Shown: one piece after another, positions 24,080 through 40,600 of the stretch
Layout of the letters: each line of letters starts with the position of its first letter
Position numbering within the stretch: position 1 is the first letter of the stretch
Assembly (NCBI GenBank): GCA_900708905.1
Contig: CAADRB010000005.1
Span: 2,385,689 to 2,449,688 of the forward strand
Reading direction: 5' to 3'
Length of the DNA stretch: 64,000 nucleotides
From: Hymenolepis diminuta
Lineage: Eukaryota > Platyhelminthes > Cestoda > Cyclophyllidea > Hymenolepididae
Program-made: the position numbers and the translations under genes
Notes under the pieces: generated by a model
The model's database searches: none
Seen by the model: only the letters and a program-made list of their open reading frames with translations
Told to the model about the DNA's origin: nothing

Positions 24080-24250
24080 TGGCACGTTGTTACCTGAGTT
24101 GGAAGTAGGCCAAGCAAGCAACCTTGCTAGCGAATAGGAAAGCATTTGCCAGTGGTAGCCATTAGAAAAGCTGTTAGATCCCAGCTCCTACAGTTTAGTG
24201 ACCTTGACCCCTGAAATTGTAAACCCAATTCTCCTCTACAGGCACTACAA
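24080..24250 (+). repeat. Dispersed repeat, copy 2 of 2
   Basis: It is diffusely similar to 14395-14530 (ggcacgttg, ttggaagtag, agcaacct, gaaagcat). The element type is unknown. Confidence 0.35.
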
Positions 24251-27200
24251 ACAGTCTCATACCATCAGATTAAATGTAGTGTGAAAAATCCGACGGACGT
24301 TTAACCCACACTCATATTTATATTGATACTACCTAACTTGTGCTTCAACCAGGCTACAAGTAACAGAAAGGGATCAAAAAACAAAAGAATTTCAACATTA
24401 CTGTTTCATATATTCATTTCTACCTTTTGAAATGATGGTATCACATTAAAATGTTGATTGGCAGTCGGTTATTATGCATAATTGCTTTTAGCTGTCTAGG
24501 CAGATAATTAATTTAATCAACTGGTCAACAAGCGAGGACTATCACTTATCTAGAAATCTAGGGATCAAATCATAAAATTTGAACTTTGAAATATTAGGAC
24601 ATGACGCAATGGAAAATACAAGGCACCTAGAATTCAAATATGGTAGAAGACTCTTGACTGACTCTTACTTCATTACAAATCTATACTCGACTCCTTTCCT
24701 GTTGCATCTCTCTTTTTGTCCTCGCTATTTAGAGCTCCAAACATGCAAAATTAATTTCATCCCTGAAATATTTCTAAACCCTATTGCAACAATTTTTGTT
24801 TGTTTGAAACTAGGCCATTTGATTAGGTCAGCAAATTTTCAGTAGCGATAGCAATATTAAATCAATTTAATGACACTTCTTGCATTGATCAATAAAAGGT
24901 TCCCTACATTAGGTTACTTTAGTCCCCAAAGAAGATCAAATCAGATTCACACGACTACAATTAATAATGCTCTGACTGTCAAATTATGAACAATTAGTGG
25001 AAAATCTAAATTAATTTCAGTACACTTGACCACTCCACAAAAGCGGTTTCATCTTTGACTACCTTATGGGATGAAACCTATTAATTACATGAGTATAAGC
25101 AAATCCGAGATTACTACAAATGAGGAAAATTAAATAAATTTGCCGCTGATTTACGAACAGTGTTCTACTAGGTATGAAGTTGATGAAAATTAACCAATTA
25201 CTAAGTAGTTATTACGGTCGTTATTTGTTTATTGGTATTCAAATGCATAACACAAAAACGGCGGAAACGATTAGCCATCTGTTTAATTGAACGGAAGCAA
25301 TTTTGAGAGGCCGCGAGAAAGGGATATCCAACCCCCAAAATTTAAAAGAAATCGGTCATTTGGTCTATAGATGGAAGTTTCATAATTAAAATTGAGAAAC
25401 TGGAATTCGCTAATATACATTTAAAATGCAGAAAACATCCCACAACACCGGTTATTTAAGTGAATGGAAGCTATAATATCGAATATAAACAAGCCAATAA
25501 GAAAGGAATCGGGGAAGGGAATATTCACCGTCTTAACTAAATTCCCGGTTAGTCCAACGTTATTATTCTAACGAGCTGTCAACTTTGTTCAGATTCTTTA
25601 TAAGCACTCAACAAATAACAGGATATCCTATTTGAAATTCAAATCAAACATGATCGTAAATCAAAGAGAAATTCCAAGTGGCCATCCGATAGAAAGTTCA
25701 AACTTGTTAAACCGCAGCCTGTCGCAAACTTCAAAATATTTTGGCACAACAATCTAACCACATAACTTAGCAGACACAACCAGATTTTAGTGACCTCAAA
25801 TGAAAAGCTTAAAGCTAATAAAACTGTTATGTGTGGCCCGCTCTAACCAGTAAACGGATCACATGAATTCTTCCCACACGTGTGCGAATTCCCCCAAGCG
25901 TAATTAAATTTAAAAACGCATACCCATAAACCCTTTAAGTAAATAACCTTTATGCAAGGTGCGCAGAAAAACAGCAATCAAGAAGCTACGTAGAGCACAA
26001 CGAGAAGGTACATGTTAGGACAATGATTTCGATTAAAAATGAAGTGTGAAGGGTTCATTCAAAGGGACCCCTTGTGAACACCAGTAGCGAAGACTTAATA
26101 AGGAAATTTATGCCTTTCTGTGAGGTTAAATCCTTATTCAGGTTGCCAGGTGCCAATATGGACTAGAAGGCAGACACAAGGTAGATAGATAACCGTGCAG
26201 TGCTTAATGAAAAAGAAACTGATTAAAATAAAAGATATCTTCGCATTCTAAATGTATTGAATTCGAACGGCCACAGGTTCTCCACATCTGAATACTTTAA
26301 AGTACCCAAAACAGATATTTGCTTATATTGCCACCATTCTGAATACCAAACTAAATGCTTGAAAAAAATCGAACCAAGGTATTCCCCAGGAAAGACATAA
26401 TTAATACTCTCAACTGGCATACATACATGCTCACGAATTTTAGTTGAATTGTGAATAAATCCAAATTTCATAGACTAAATCTCCTTCATACAATGAATCA
26501 GCTGATCTATAGCGTGGTGAATTTGTCAAATCACTTTTTGCTAATCAGAAATCCACCTCATGTGACTCAATACGTGTGAATCCCTAAAAGTTTTCATACA
26601 TGAAATACAACTTCTTAAACCACTCACCGTGAGATAATGAAAATGGTCCTTTATCTAAGCTAATTGGCCAATCAGATGCGTCCTTTCTACAGATTAGCAA
26701 TCACATGCCAAAAAGTATTCTCAATTACGAAGAGAAAACATAAATCTATGCTGCTGCTGTTTTAGAACTATCAGGGGAAATACACCAAATTTTAGAGAAA
26801 AAGGATGACTCACACTTTTGCAAAAAAGAACACCCAACTATAAATCCACGCAGAGCGGAGCCCAAAAGAAGATTAGTAGTAGTAATAAATTTAAATGTGC
26901 CAACCCTGTGGAAGAGATTACCGTAATGCGAATGAACTAAGCTCTAATGATTACACGAGCCTCATACCTAAATGGAACACGATTGAGGACGTCACGATTA
27001 GTCCTTGGCAAATTAAGATCAGCCTAAATCGATTTAAAAGACCTTTTCAATCAAAGCCGAGGAAAGACTTGGTGAATTAATTTAATATATACGAGTTTTC
27101 GAGCATTAAAACAAGTGATGGACGTCAAATAAACCTCAAGCTGCAAGGGTCGCAAACATCATCATAAACATATACATCCCGCCTAATATCTTAATAGTGT

Positions 27201-27312
27201 ACTAGATACTTACTTTGAGGATAAACAGAGTTAGACAATAATAAACAAAAATGCAGACTTACGAAAAAAAAGAGTGGTAGGATGGATGGGAAAAGATCAC
27301 TCTTCAAAGTGC

Positions 27313-30754
<3,442 letters not shown>

Positions 30755-32854
30755 TTTTAGATAAGCGTTGAGCAGACAGGAACCGAAAAGTATTGAATCA
30801 GCGCACAAAATGTACACAATGCGGCTATGGCGTCGTAATTTCTAACCAATAGGGCCTAAGGATCGAATAAGAGTCAGTTATTACATAAATTGTGGACGAA
30901 ACGAAGTCAATTTCTAAATCTAATTTTTAATATAAGTGGATATTTTAGCCGTATATAAGTATAAATAGCGCATTTAAGAACAGAATATAAATTTTCAAAT
31001 GAGAGACAGCTAACTTATTTTACCAATACGTAGCGCGTTATTAGCCAAATAGATCTCACGGCGTTTTACGAATTAAGTTCAGACTTTTAATAAGATATTA
31101 ACATTAATAAAAACGAAGTATTGTGATTTTTTAACTTCGCATTAAAATGGCTATTAGTGCTCACAGTCCTAAGTCAGTTCATCGACAAAGTCATCTTAAA
31201 ATATGCAAATATTTGTTTGTATATCCTCCCAGAAGTTTCGTTCAGGTTTGCAATTGAATGATCTCTAAATCTGTGACAATTCTTAAGTTCAATTTTTTGA
31301 AAGCGATTATCTCTAAAAATTGGCATGAAATTAGGTTTAAGGAGTTATTCGAGTAATTGTCGTAATGTCACATAATTTCAGAGAAAATATCGAAACATGA
31401 TATTGCTTCTTACCTCACTGCTATTTGTAGCAGAAGGCTCATACGTTATGTGCATTTTTAGTTGCTTAATGCAAAGACCACAGTTAGTGTATGAATAGTA
31501 TATAAAAGATTGTAAAATTCAAATTCTATTACCAATGAAAGCAATTGCTATTTAAATAAATGAAAGCCTTCATGCTACTTTTTAACTTTCTATTCTTCAA
31601 AATCATCAGAAGAAATTCTTCGAGTTAACTTTTGAAGCAGATGTTAACCAACACATAGCGACCAGAAACCACTAGTTAGTTACCGACATCGATGCCAATC
31701 AGCACTAAGGAACATCGACAACCAGGTATGATTGGCGTCTAATAAAGAAACGTTACTATATATATACCCCAATTAATTTATCAATAAATTTGGGTGCTTA
31801 CACAGCCATCTAGATACTGATCTAGCTACATAAATGACTTAAATTATCCCTTCTATGTAGCCTCGATCAACATTATATCAGTAAATCAAGGATAGGACAG
31901 TTTGGTTAAGGAAAGAAGCCACTCTTTTGCTTCACATTATTTTTTATAAATGTATGCAAATGAGTGTTAATCGTAACTGTGGAACGACTTAATAATGGCA
32001 TAAAATATCCTCAGGATTTAGAACAGAAGATAGTCGACTTTAGTAGAGAATATTTTGACTTATGATAATCTAACAGTATTATTATATAGACTGCGAAATC
32101 AAACTGACTGTATACGTCTGAAAAATCCTCTGTGCGGCTTGCAAATATAGGACATTTCGTATTATCAAAAAACTGCATTTTCAATTTGATTTTTATTAAT
32201 CATTGTTACTGTAATAACGTGAGGTCTATCGGGCCACATCGATCGAATAGGTGGAATAAGTCAAGTCACTCATGTTACCAGATCAGTTCGGAGGTGGCAG
32301 GCAAGCTACCCCAATTTATTAGTAGATAAATTAGTTTTATACACGAGGCATTTCTTTGTTAGACGTCAGTCATGTCTCGTCGTCGGAGTCTCGGCGTAAT
32401 GATAGGTATTATTGTGCAAACATGCAAACATACAGCGAGGCCGCCTCTGAATACTATAGTGGGGATTCCATTACCAGCCAATCATTTCTAATCACCAGTT
32501 GTTAATAGAAATCTGCTAACTATAAAAGTTATAAACTTATTAGCCCCACAAAAAAGCCTTAAAATGCCAGGGTTAAATAATAAGACAAATTAAGCTAATT
32601 TAAGTTATTTACTAGGCACATTTTAAAAAATATACTAATTTTATGAATAATTAAATAACTTGACATATTCTGTATTATTCAATCAATACTTTAACAATTT
32701 CATTACTTTGAAGAAGAAGTTTTAATGTTTCAACATCTCATTTTCGGACGCGCTATAATCGGTGTATATTTCAATTTTACCTTTTGCTATTATCTTAGGT
32801 CTTTATGGTCCGAAATTGATATCATTTTAAGTAATCATTTTGGTTTCTTTAAAT
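30755..32854. other. Head-to-head intergenic region between KLC and MRCK
   Basis: This 2.1-kb AT-rich spacer separates divergent starts (KLC ATG at 30754 minus, MRCK ATG at 32855 plus), so it must contain both promoters. I see no coding sequence, no CpG-like block and no recognisable element. The start at 32855 is preceded by AT-rich sequence. Confidence 0.6.
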
Positions 32855-34637
32855 ATGAAAACAATCGGAGATCGTTGTGAAGAACTACTTCATCTCTACT
32901 TAAATAATTTTTCTGATGAAACTAGCAGTTATAACATAGAATTTCTTCTTGACGTATTAACCTGTTTATATTACGAATGCAGTTCTTTACAACATCGAAA
33001 TGAGAGGAATTGCCAAAAGTTTTGTAGATCAGGTAATTATTAAACATTTAATTTTATTTTTAAGTCAAACCAATTGTGGAAAAAATTGAATCATGTCGAT
33101 TGTCTCGAACTGAGTTCGAAACAATTCGCTTGATCGGATCTGGAGCATTCGGTGAAGTATCCCTTGTGCGATCAAAATCAACAAATGAGTATTTTGCACT
33201 CAAATCCCTTCATAAATATGATATGCTTAAGCGTTCAGATGTAAATATTTCTCCATTATTTTAATTCTCTTTTCCTCTTTAGAGAGCATGTTTTCAGGAG
33301 GAGCGTGAGGTACTCGTGAAAGGAATGATCAAGGGGTCGCCCTGGATTACTCAACTTCATTACACCTTTCAAGATGAAAAATTCCTCTATTTTGTTATGA
33401 AATTTTACAATGGCGGTGATATGCTCACAATGTTGAGTAAATTCGATGATCAAATTCCTGAGGATATAGCCCGATTTTATCTGGCGGAGTTAGTCCTCGC
33501 AATCAATTCTCTTCACGAGCTGGGATATGTTCATAGAGATATTAAACCTGATAATGTTCTCCTCGAAACGTAAGTTGGCATTGGATCATTCTTTAATCGT
33601 ATCTCTCTTTTTAAAGGTCCGGTCACATCGTTCTAACCGATTTCGGATCGTGTCTACGGATTGGGCAGGACGGTTTGATTAGGAACACCGCTGCTATTGG
33701 CACTCCTGATTATATTGCTCCTGAGATTCTACGAGCTGCTGAAGATTCTCATGGAACGTTCGGTGTCGAATGCGATTATTGGTCCCTCGGAGTATTGATG
33801 TACGAAATGCTATTCGGAGAGACTCCGTTCTATAGCGAAAATCTTATTCAAACTTACAGTCAGATCATGAACTTTGAGGTAAGGGGATCTCAATACCGAT
33901 TACTCCTATTCAATCCGAATTTAATGAACTTTCGATATTTTATGAACAGAAAACCTTCAAGTTCCCTGAAGATGAGGAAGGAGTTTCTGACGCAGCAAAG
34001 GATCTATTGAAACACTTTATTTGTGATCGGAAGACTCGCTATGGTCGGAATGGAACTGAGGAGATTGTGAAACATCCCTTCTTTAAGGGAGTTGATTGGC
34101 AGAACATTCGTTCTCGCAAGTCTCTAGCTTTTATTCTTAAATTCGTTGCATCTAAATCGTGTTATCATGAGGTTTGACCTATCCTTTTTATTTCTTAGAA
34201 CCTGCTCCATATCAACCAGAAGTTAAATCTCCAGAGGATACGTCTAATTTTGATATTGAAGAATCTGCTCGAACTTACGTAAGTTTTTCTGCAATGTGTT
34301 TCTGAAATGATATTATTAACCTTGAAGTCAGTTGTATTTATCTGTCTCATAAGTTCACAAACATAACTTGTGTGTTGTACGAATAGTGAATTAATATATG
34401 GATAGTGTTTTTATCTATACAGATTTATCTTTGGAATACTTTTCATGAAGGACATTTGAGGAAAATCCTAATACTGAATACTTTTTACAATATAAACAAA
34501 AAAAGAAAATATGAAACTATAGGCAAATTTTTCTTCCCTGCTTCCGCAAAATTCAAGAGCTTTAATCTATACATCCGTTTGTTAACTTGGTACATTGTAA
34601 TTATCTTTATAAATAGATGGACAAAAATTAATATGTG

Positions 34638-34669
<32 letters not shown>

Positions 34670-37600
34670 TGATTTCAACAGAACTGTCAATTAGCTCTGA
34701 ATATTGGAAAGAGATTAATCGTTATTACGTCACTAATAAAAGAAAAAATACAGTTGAAGAAGTTCTCGGGTATAAAATTACTGATGAATTTAGTAGATTT
34801 GTGGTTCTGTGTATCCTTTCCAGCTGGATTTTTGAAGTGCTCATTTCGATCAAATGAATTCTTGCACTTCTTTAACTGATTTACTTTTCGTATTGTACGG
34901 ATTCTTGTCTTGCTCTCTTGAACAGATTTTGAAAAGCCATGTATTTTGTCGAATTTGACCTTTGAAATTATCGGTTTAATCAAATTATTTCGAACTGGAC
35001 TATTCCTGACATAATTGACGTACCAATATTTATTCATGCTACTTGAGTACTCTTTGTCTTGTCCCCTCTATATCTTATGTGGATCTATTTGGGATATTTC
35101 TTTGTGTTTTGTGTGTATTATCACCTGGTTGCGCAGTTGCTGTGCCCGTCCTTGAATTCGGGGGCCGCTAGATCGATGGACTGGTTAAGTTTGGCTAATA
35201 AGTGGTGTCAGACCTGAGTTTCACCCCAGGTGGGACTCTATGATACTACTCCATCTAGAATGAGTTCATAAACAAATTATCCTAAATGAGCCTGCACCCA
35301 GATAACTGATAATCCTGTGCGTTCACTCATCTTCCCCTTTCCCCCTATCCCACTATCTCTGATGCTTGCGATAGTCTGCTTATGGTCTTGGTATGAATTA
35401 GCGCAAATAGTGTTGTGGTGATGCCTTTATGTGGTGCATATCTGCACATATGTTTGTGTTTGCATGTGATTATTTTTCTCTCGCGAAAAGTAGTGATGAA
35501 TTAATTGTGTCCTTGGTGTGGTCGATTCACATTGGCCCCACCAATGAAAAAAACAACGACAGTTCTCTCTGAAATCAGCACCCGATTGCGTGATTTTTTA
35601 TGGCATGTCGACTTTTTTGTCCTCATCGTCCTGTTGATTATTTATGTCTTCTGACGGGTACTTTAACCTCGGGACAGTATTTATCATTTGACTTGTCTCA
35701 AAATCGTGTAGATTTCGTTTTTATTAAGAAAATTTCATCATTTGAAGTAGGCGACCGGCCGAACAGATAAAAAAAATGCCGATTTATTTTTTCTGTTTCA
35801 CTGTTTTTTCATATGAACTAGAGCTTAGCATTTCGAAATACTTTATAGTGTGTTTGTACAGGTTTTAAATATCTATAATTTTAAGTTTATTTTTCCTAAC
35901 TATATTAGAGTTTGACTCTAATTTTTGGATCGCCATGGTGATGTTCTTGAATTTCCCGAAATTCAGTTAGCTAATTCAACAGAGCTGTTTTTGAACGGCA
36001 ACTTTTATAGCTCTTATCCTTCTGTCGATTATCGTGTTTTGTGATGGGTACTTTATTCTCATCGGGTTCTTTTACAATACAAACCGTTTCTATCAATTTT
36101 AAAACCTGAATGGATCAAATAGACCTTAATAGCACTGGTATTATTTGAATCACATGCATATAACACCTCAGACTTACTCGTTATAAAATGTAAACCGTAT
36201 GAAATCTGTACTCGAGGACAGATTTGGCATAAATGGGATCTCTTTTCTTAGACCTCCTATTTTCCTGCTTTTTCTATCTTCAAATCGTACTGTTTATAGT
36301 TAAAGTGGATTAGGATTGTAAATAATCCGCCGAGTAGATCAAACGGGTTATCAGCCTTTAGAGTGACAATTTTTTCATTGATTCTGAAACCCATTTAGAC
36401 CTCTGGATCGGTGAATCATGGCGATCAGTATTTCAAAATATCCTAGAGTTTGTGTAAATGTTAAAATTATATTTTTAAGTTTATTAAGAACTAGTTCTTA
36501 CTAGTTCAATATCATTCACGTACTAAAATGAAGACAATATATTTGGGAAACACCATGTATTAACGCCTTAGAGGGCCAGCCTAACCGGAACCGACACGGG
36601 AATCTAGTCATTTTGTGTACATAGAATTTTTACTTGTTCACTTTCGAAATGCAAAGGATGTGAATGGTTCACAATTCCCTTAAATTCTAAAACATTATTG
36701 GACAAAATTTTAAAAATTATAGACTCCTTTTTCCGGTAGAATCGTGCTCTCAGAATTGTTTGAAGAAATGATGACTAAGAGAGATATACCATCCAAATTT
36801 CTCTTACGGAGGATGTAATGAAAACTCCAGAAAGCAAACTATCTGATGAATTCGGAGTTCAAATGAATTTCGGTTTCCTGACTGTCGATTCTACCATCCC
36901 CATTCTCCCTTCCCATTTCTACATATTCATTAAGAAACATTTTCCTTAATGGGGTTGGAGGTTATTGTTATAACAGTAAATTATAGTAAGATCAAACATA
37001 GGCCTATAATTTCACTCCGCAGATTTTTATTTTGAGTAATTATGTTTTTGTTCCATGCAGAGCTTGTGATCAGATTCCTGAATTTACATTCTGTTTATTA
37101 TTATTACCCGCAGTAATAAATTTTTTAATTGTGGAAGCAATTGGCATCGAATAATAAGATTCACCAAATGATAATGGGAAGAGGATCAAGAAGATACCGA
37201 AAGCAATGTCTTACACTTCATTTGTTCTTTTTGGACTCGTGTTGTACAAAATTTTCTAAATGGGGAATTCACGTTCCGCAGTTCAAACTTCACGAATCGT
37301 CTCCTGAATTGCAGCGAATGTTTGTCTGGGATGATCAAGAAGTGTCGGTCTTGCTGCTTCAATCCATTTCTTCCAACTGTTGTGAAGACAAAATGATCTT
37401 ACGTGATATCTCGCAGGTTACGGTTTGAACATAGCAGAAATGAGATAGCTAAAATTATAAATTTGCTGTCCTGTTTATGGTCAGTTTCATCCATGGCAAT
37501 GTGAAAACTTTTGCAAGTCTTAACTATAGAATAGCATCTGAAAACGCAAAGTAGTCAAAGAGTTCAGAAGGGGATGAATTGGGGATCAGAATGAAGTATA

Positions 37601-40600
37601 TAATTAAGTCAGGTTGTTTAACATTATTTGAACTTTGGAAGCATTGAGTGTTTCACGTTCCTTTAAGAGATAAAATTCACTCTGTAATGTTAAAGTATCC
37701 CAATTGATTTGATCCCTGATTTTCTGGATGGATTCATGTCCGCCATATTCAGAACCTGTTGAATAGATGGATTGAATGAATTTCTGTTCATATCAATTTG
37801 ATTCATTTGTAACTTCTTGCAAAAGTTACGAATAGGTAGACAAAAATACCGAAGGCGTTTTAAACATACCAGAACTCATCCGGATTCATTCTCATTTTAT
37901 TTACTATCCCTTTTATTAGGAGGGACCACCACTTGGTTCAGTGTTCCGCGGATGTCAGGTGGCCTGTATCGGTTTCACCTTCACTAAGGGCTCATCCCTC
38001 AATCAAATTGGCAAATTGGGCGAATCTCTCAGGGCTAAATTCTCAGAGGAGGAGAAGAAGCACAACGGGGATGAGGGTGTTCTTATTACAGATTCTCCAT
38101 TGGATGTAACATGTTCTACGTGTCCTGAACTCAAGGTGAGATTGATGTTTTTGAGTTATTATTTGTTTTACTCCATAACCTTGTCTTTAGAATTCATGAC
38201 TTTTTGAGTAAGTGTCATAATATTGAAAGTAAATGATTGTGGACATCCCTGTCGGACCATTACTTACCTATACTACTCTCGCAAAGCATTTAATTTTGAA
38301 ACTTCTCTTAGGACCTCAAACTGGCTTGAAAATATCTCATTTTGCCTTCGCTGGCGTAAATCCTTTAATCAATACTAAAATCAAAATAGGGCTTTGGGTC
38401 ACAGAGTCCTAAGTAATATCTTTATGCAGAACTATTGAAAAGCAAAAATATATTTTGAAAATCAAATGATTTGGTTATCAATTCATTTTTGTATAAAAAA
38501 TAAACATGAACGGATCACATTATTGACCCCCATTTTTTCAAACCCCCCGGAACTTCCTTATAGAACTTGTGGTCTTGAATCTTGCTTAAATGTTCTTGGT
38601 GGTGTTTGTATCGATCTGAGTACGTACTTTTGCACTATGACCCCGAGCAACTGATTTTCGATCCTCAGTGTGTCGATTGTTTGAGCATTTAGACATCTGA
38701 AGATCTTCATAGGGAGTTGCCTTTCAACCACTCTTTAAATACCCCCCATCAATTCTCTTCTTAACTAGAGCGCCAGCCTCTCTTTATCAATTTAAATATT
38801 GTTAAATTTATTAAATATTCAGTGGTTTAGATGCTCGCCCCACCGGTTGCTACTGCTCTTCTACGTGGTTGGAAATTAATTAGTTCAAGCTAACTGATAT
38901 AAATCTCAGTTGGTCTGTTGCATTTTTATCGCAGCCCTATGTGCACACTCCCTCAGCTCATTTTTTTTACCTAAATCTCCATCCTAATACAAATTTTATT
39001 TAAAATCTAGAACTTTGTTTGTTCAACAGAGAATTTATTTTCCCTCGTGTATACGTTTAATTGTACTTCAATTTGCCGAAGGAGTAGATCATGAGAAACC
39101 GGAAGGAGAGAAAAAAGTTGTGTTTGTTTGTCTAACTTTCAGATTCCCTCTTTTTGACAATCGGCTTCGATTTAATATTTATCTTTCTCTTAGTTGCTTG
39201 TTTTATTTCTCAAAATTGCTTAAATGTAATGACTACTTTTAGTGATAGACTAACACTCGATTTACAGTTGGTGTTAGGTTTTTTGAAAGGTTAATGATAT
39301 TGATCGCTTTCTGTCCTTTTCATATCAAGGGAAAAAATAAGTGGACGTTTTGTTAAAGACTTACGTCTGGAGGTGGGGGGGAATGTGGCCCCCTGTTTTT
39401 CCCCGGATTTGATTTTAGGGCTTATTCAGTCGTTTCTTCTCGCATTAGGTGGTTTATATTTTAATCGGTCAATCACGTATGATTTTCAATATACAATTGC
39501 TTTCTTTACCTTTTTCTTATTGTGAGACTAAAAAAGTACTATTTCGTTTGACCAATTTTATTTTTCAACCTTTACTAGCTTAAATAAAATTTTTCCTAGA
39601 CCAGTTTTACATTTATGTATCTGATTGCATTAACTTACCCAGTGTATCACTTTTGATTTGGACGATGAACGAATAGAGGTAGAGGATCCCATCTAACTCC
39701 ATACCGCCTATATTTAAATCGAATTCTTCGTAAATAGGAATCGGAGATTAATTTTGCGGTTATTAATCATAACAAGGTAGAGTTATTAAAAGACGCTCTC
39801 ATTTCGTGAATCATTTCGCGCACTGTTAGGTTCACCCTTTACAGTAAGGTACTAAAAGGTGGTACATATATAAATTCTTCGGACTTAGTGACCTGTTGGT
39901 TGAAGTTCAGCGTGTAATCTCTTAAACCAAAGGGAAGGGATCCTACATCACTTGTCTCGGAATAAGCAATTAGAGCTTCCTGCTTCTAACTGAGATATCC
40001 ACAGTATTGAGCAAACTGTAAAGCCTGGAGTAATCAGGCCTACTCATTACCAGATCCGAAATTAGAAGTCGAAAGAGCGATTGAGTACATCCGTTTGGCA
40101 GGGGATTTGAACAGTCAAACAGACAGACGAAAAAGAGTCAACTAACAAGTTCTTTATAATTGGCAGAGTAAAGCGGTTGGCATTAGAGGTTGTATTTTCA
40201 TTAGATAGGTTGCTGTTGGTTTGAGAAGTGATACTGCACTGCTGACTACCATTTGTCTATATGAGTGGCCGTTCACCGGATGCGTCAATAGATTTCGAAT
40301 CTTGCCACAATGCAAATGTATTATACCTACTTATTTTCGTTTCATATTACTGTATTACCCATAGGAAACATCCTATGGGTAATCCTTTTGCCAAAAGAGT
40401 TTTTTTTTCCTATTTGAATGTTTATTTTATTGGCTGACATTTATTGTGTGTTCTCTCCTAATATTTTCTTAATTCCAAATGTCGGCTCAGGTTTGAACTG
40501 GACTTTTGCAAGTATTGTTTACGATTAGTGAAATCCGGATTTTTTGGTTAAAGCACTTTTAACGATAGGCATTTCATTCCTATTTCGCCTAAATGGGAAC

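Larger units (their letters stand above)
19473..27312. other. Long intergenic region between the convergent UTP23 and KLC genes
   Basis: Across 7.8 kb I find no convincing gene. The open frames are short, with no recognisable domain and no consistent splice partners. An AATAAA at 19927-19932 may end UTP23. The region holds a family-1 SINE (20470-20690), a GT microsatellite (21598-21623), the first copy of the three-copy repeat (22875-23290), a G-rich run at 23701-23715 and a dispersed repeat at 24080-24250. On the minus strand an ATTAAA (27080-27085) lies about 230 nt past the KLC stop. Confidence 0.6.
34279..37919 (+). other. MRCK intron 6 with repeats
   Basis: This 3.6-kb intron has phase-0 borders. 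It contains an AT microsatellite (34645-34670), a tRNA-like SINE (35120-35370), a diverged internal duplication (about 35620-36500) and copy B of the three-copy repeat (37088-37460). I see no coding exon. Confidence 0.65.

Noticed and set aside
34643..34857. Coding continuation across the AT microsatellite
   Set aside because: The frame runs through simple repeat; MRCK splices in phase from 34278 directly to 37920 with family-like sequence on both sides.
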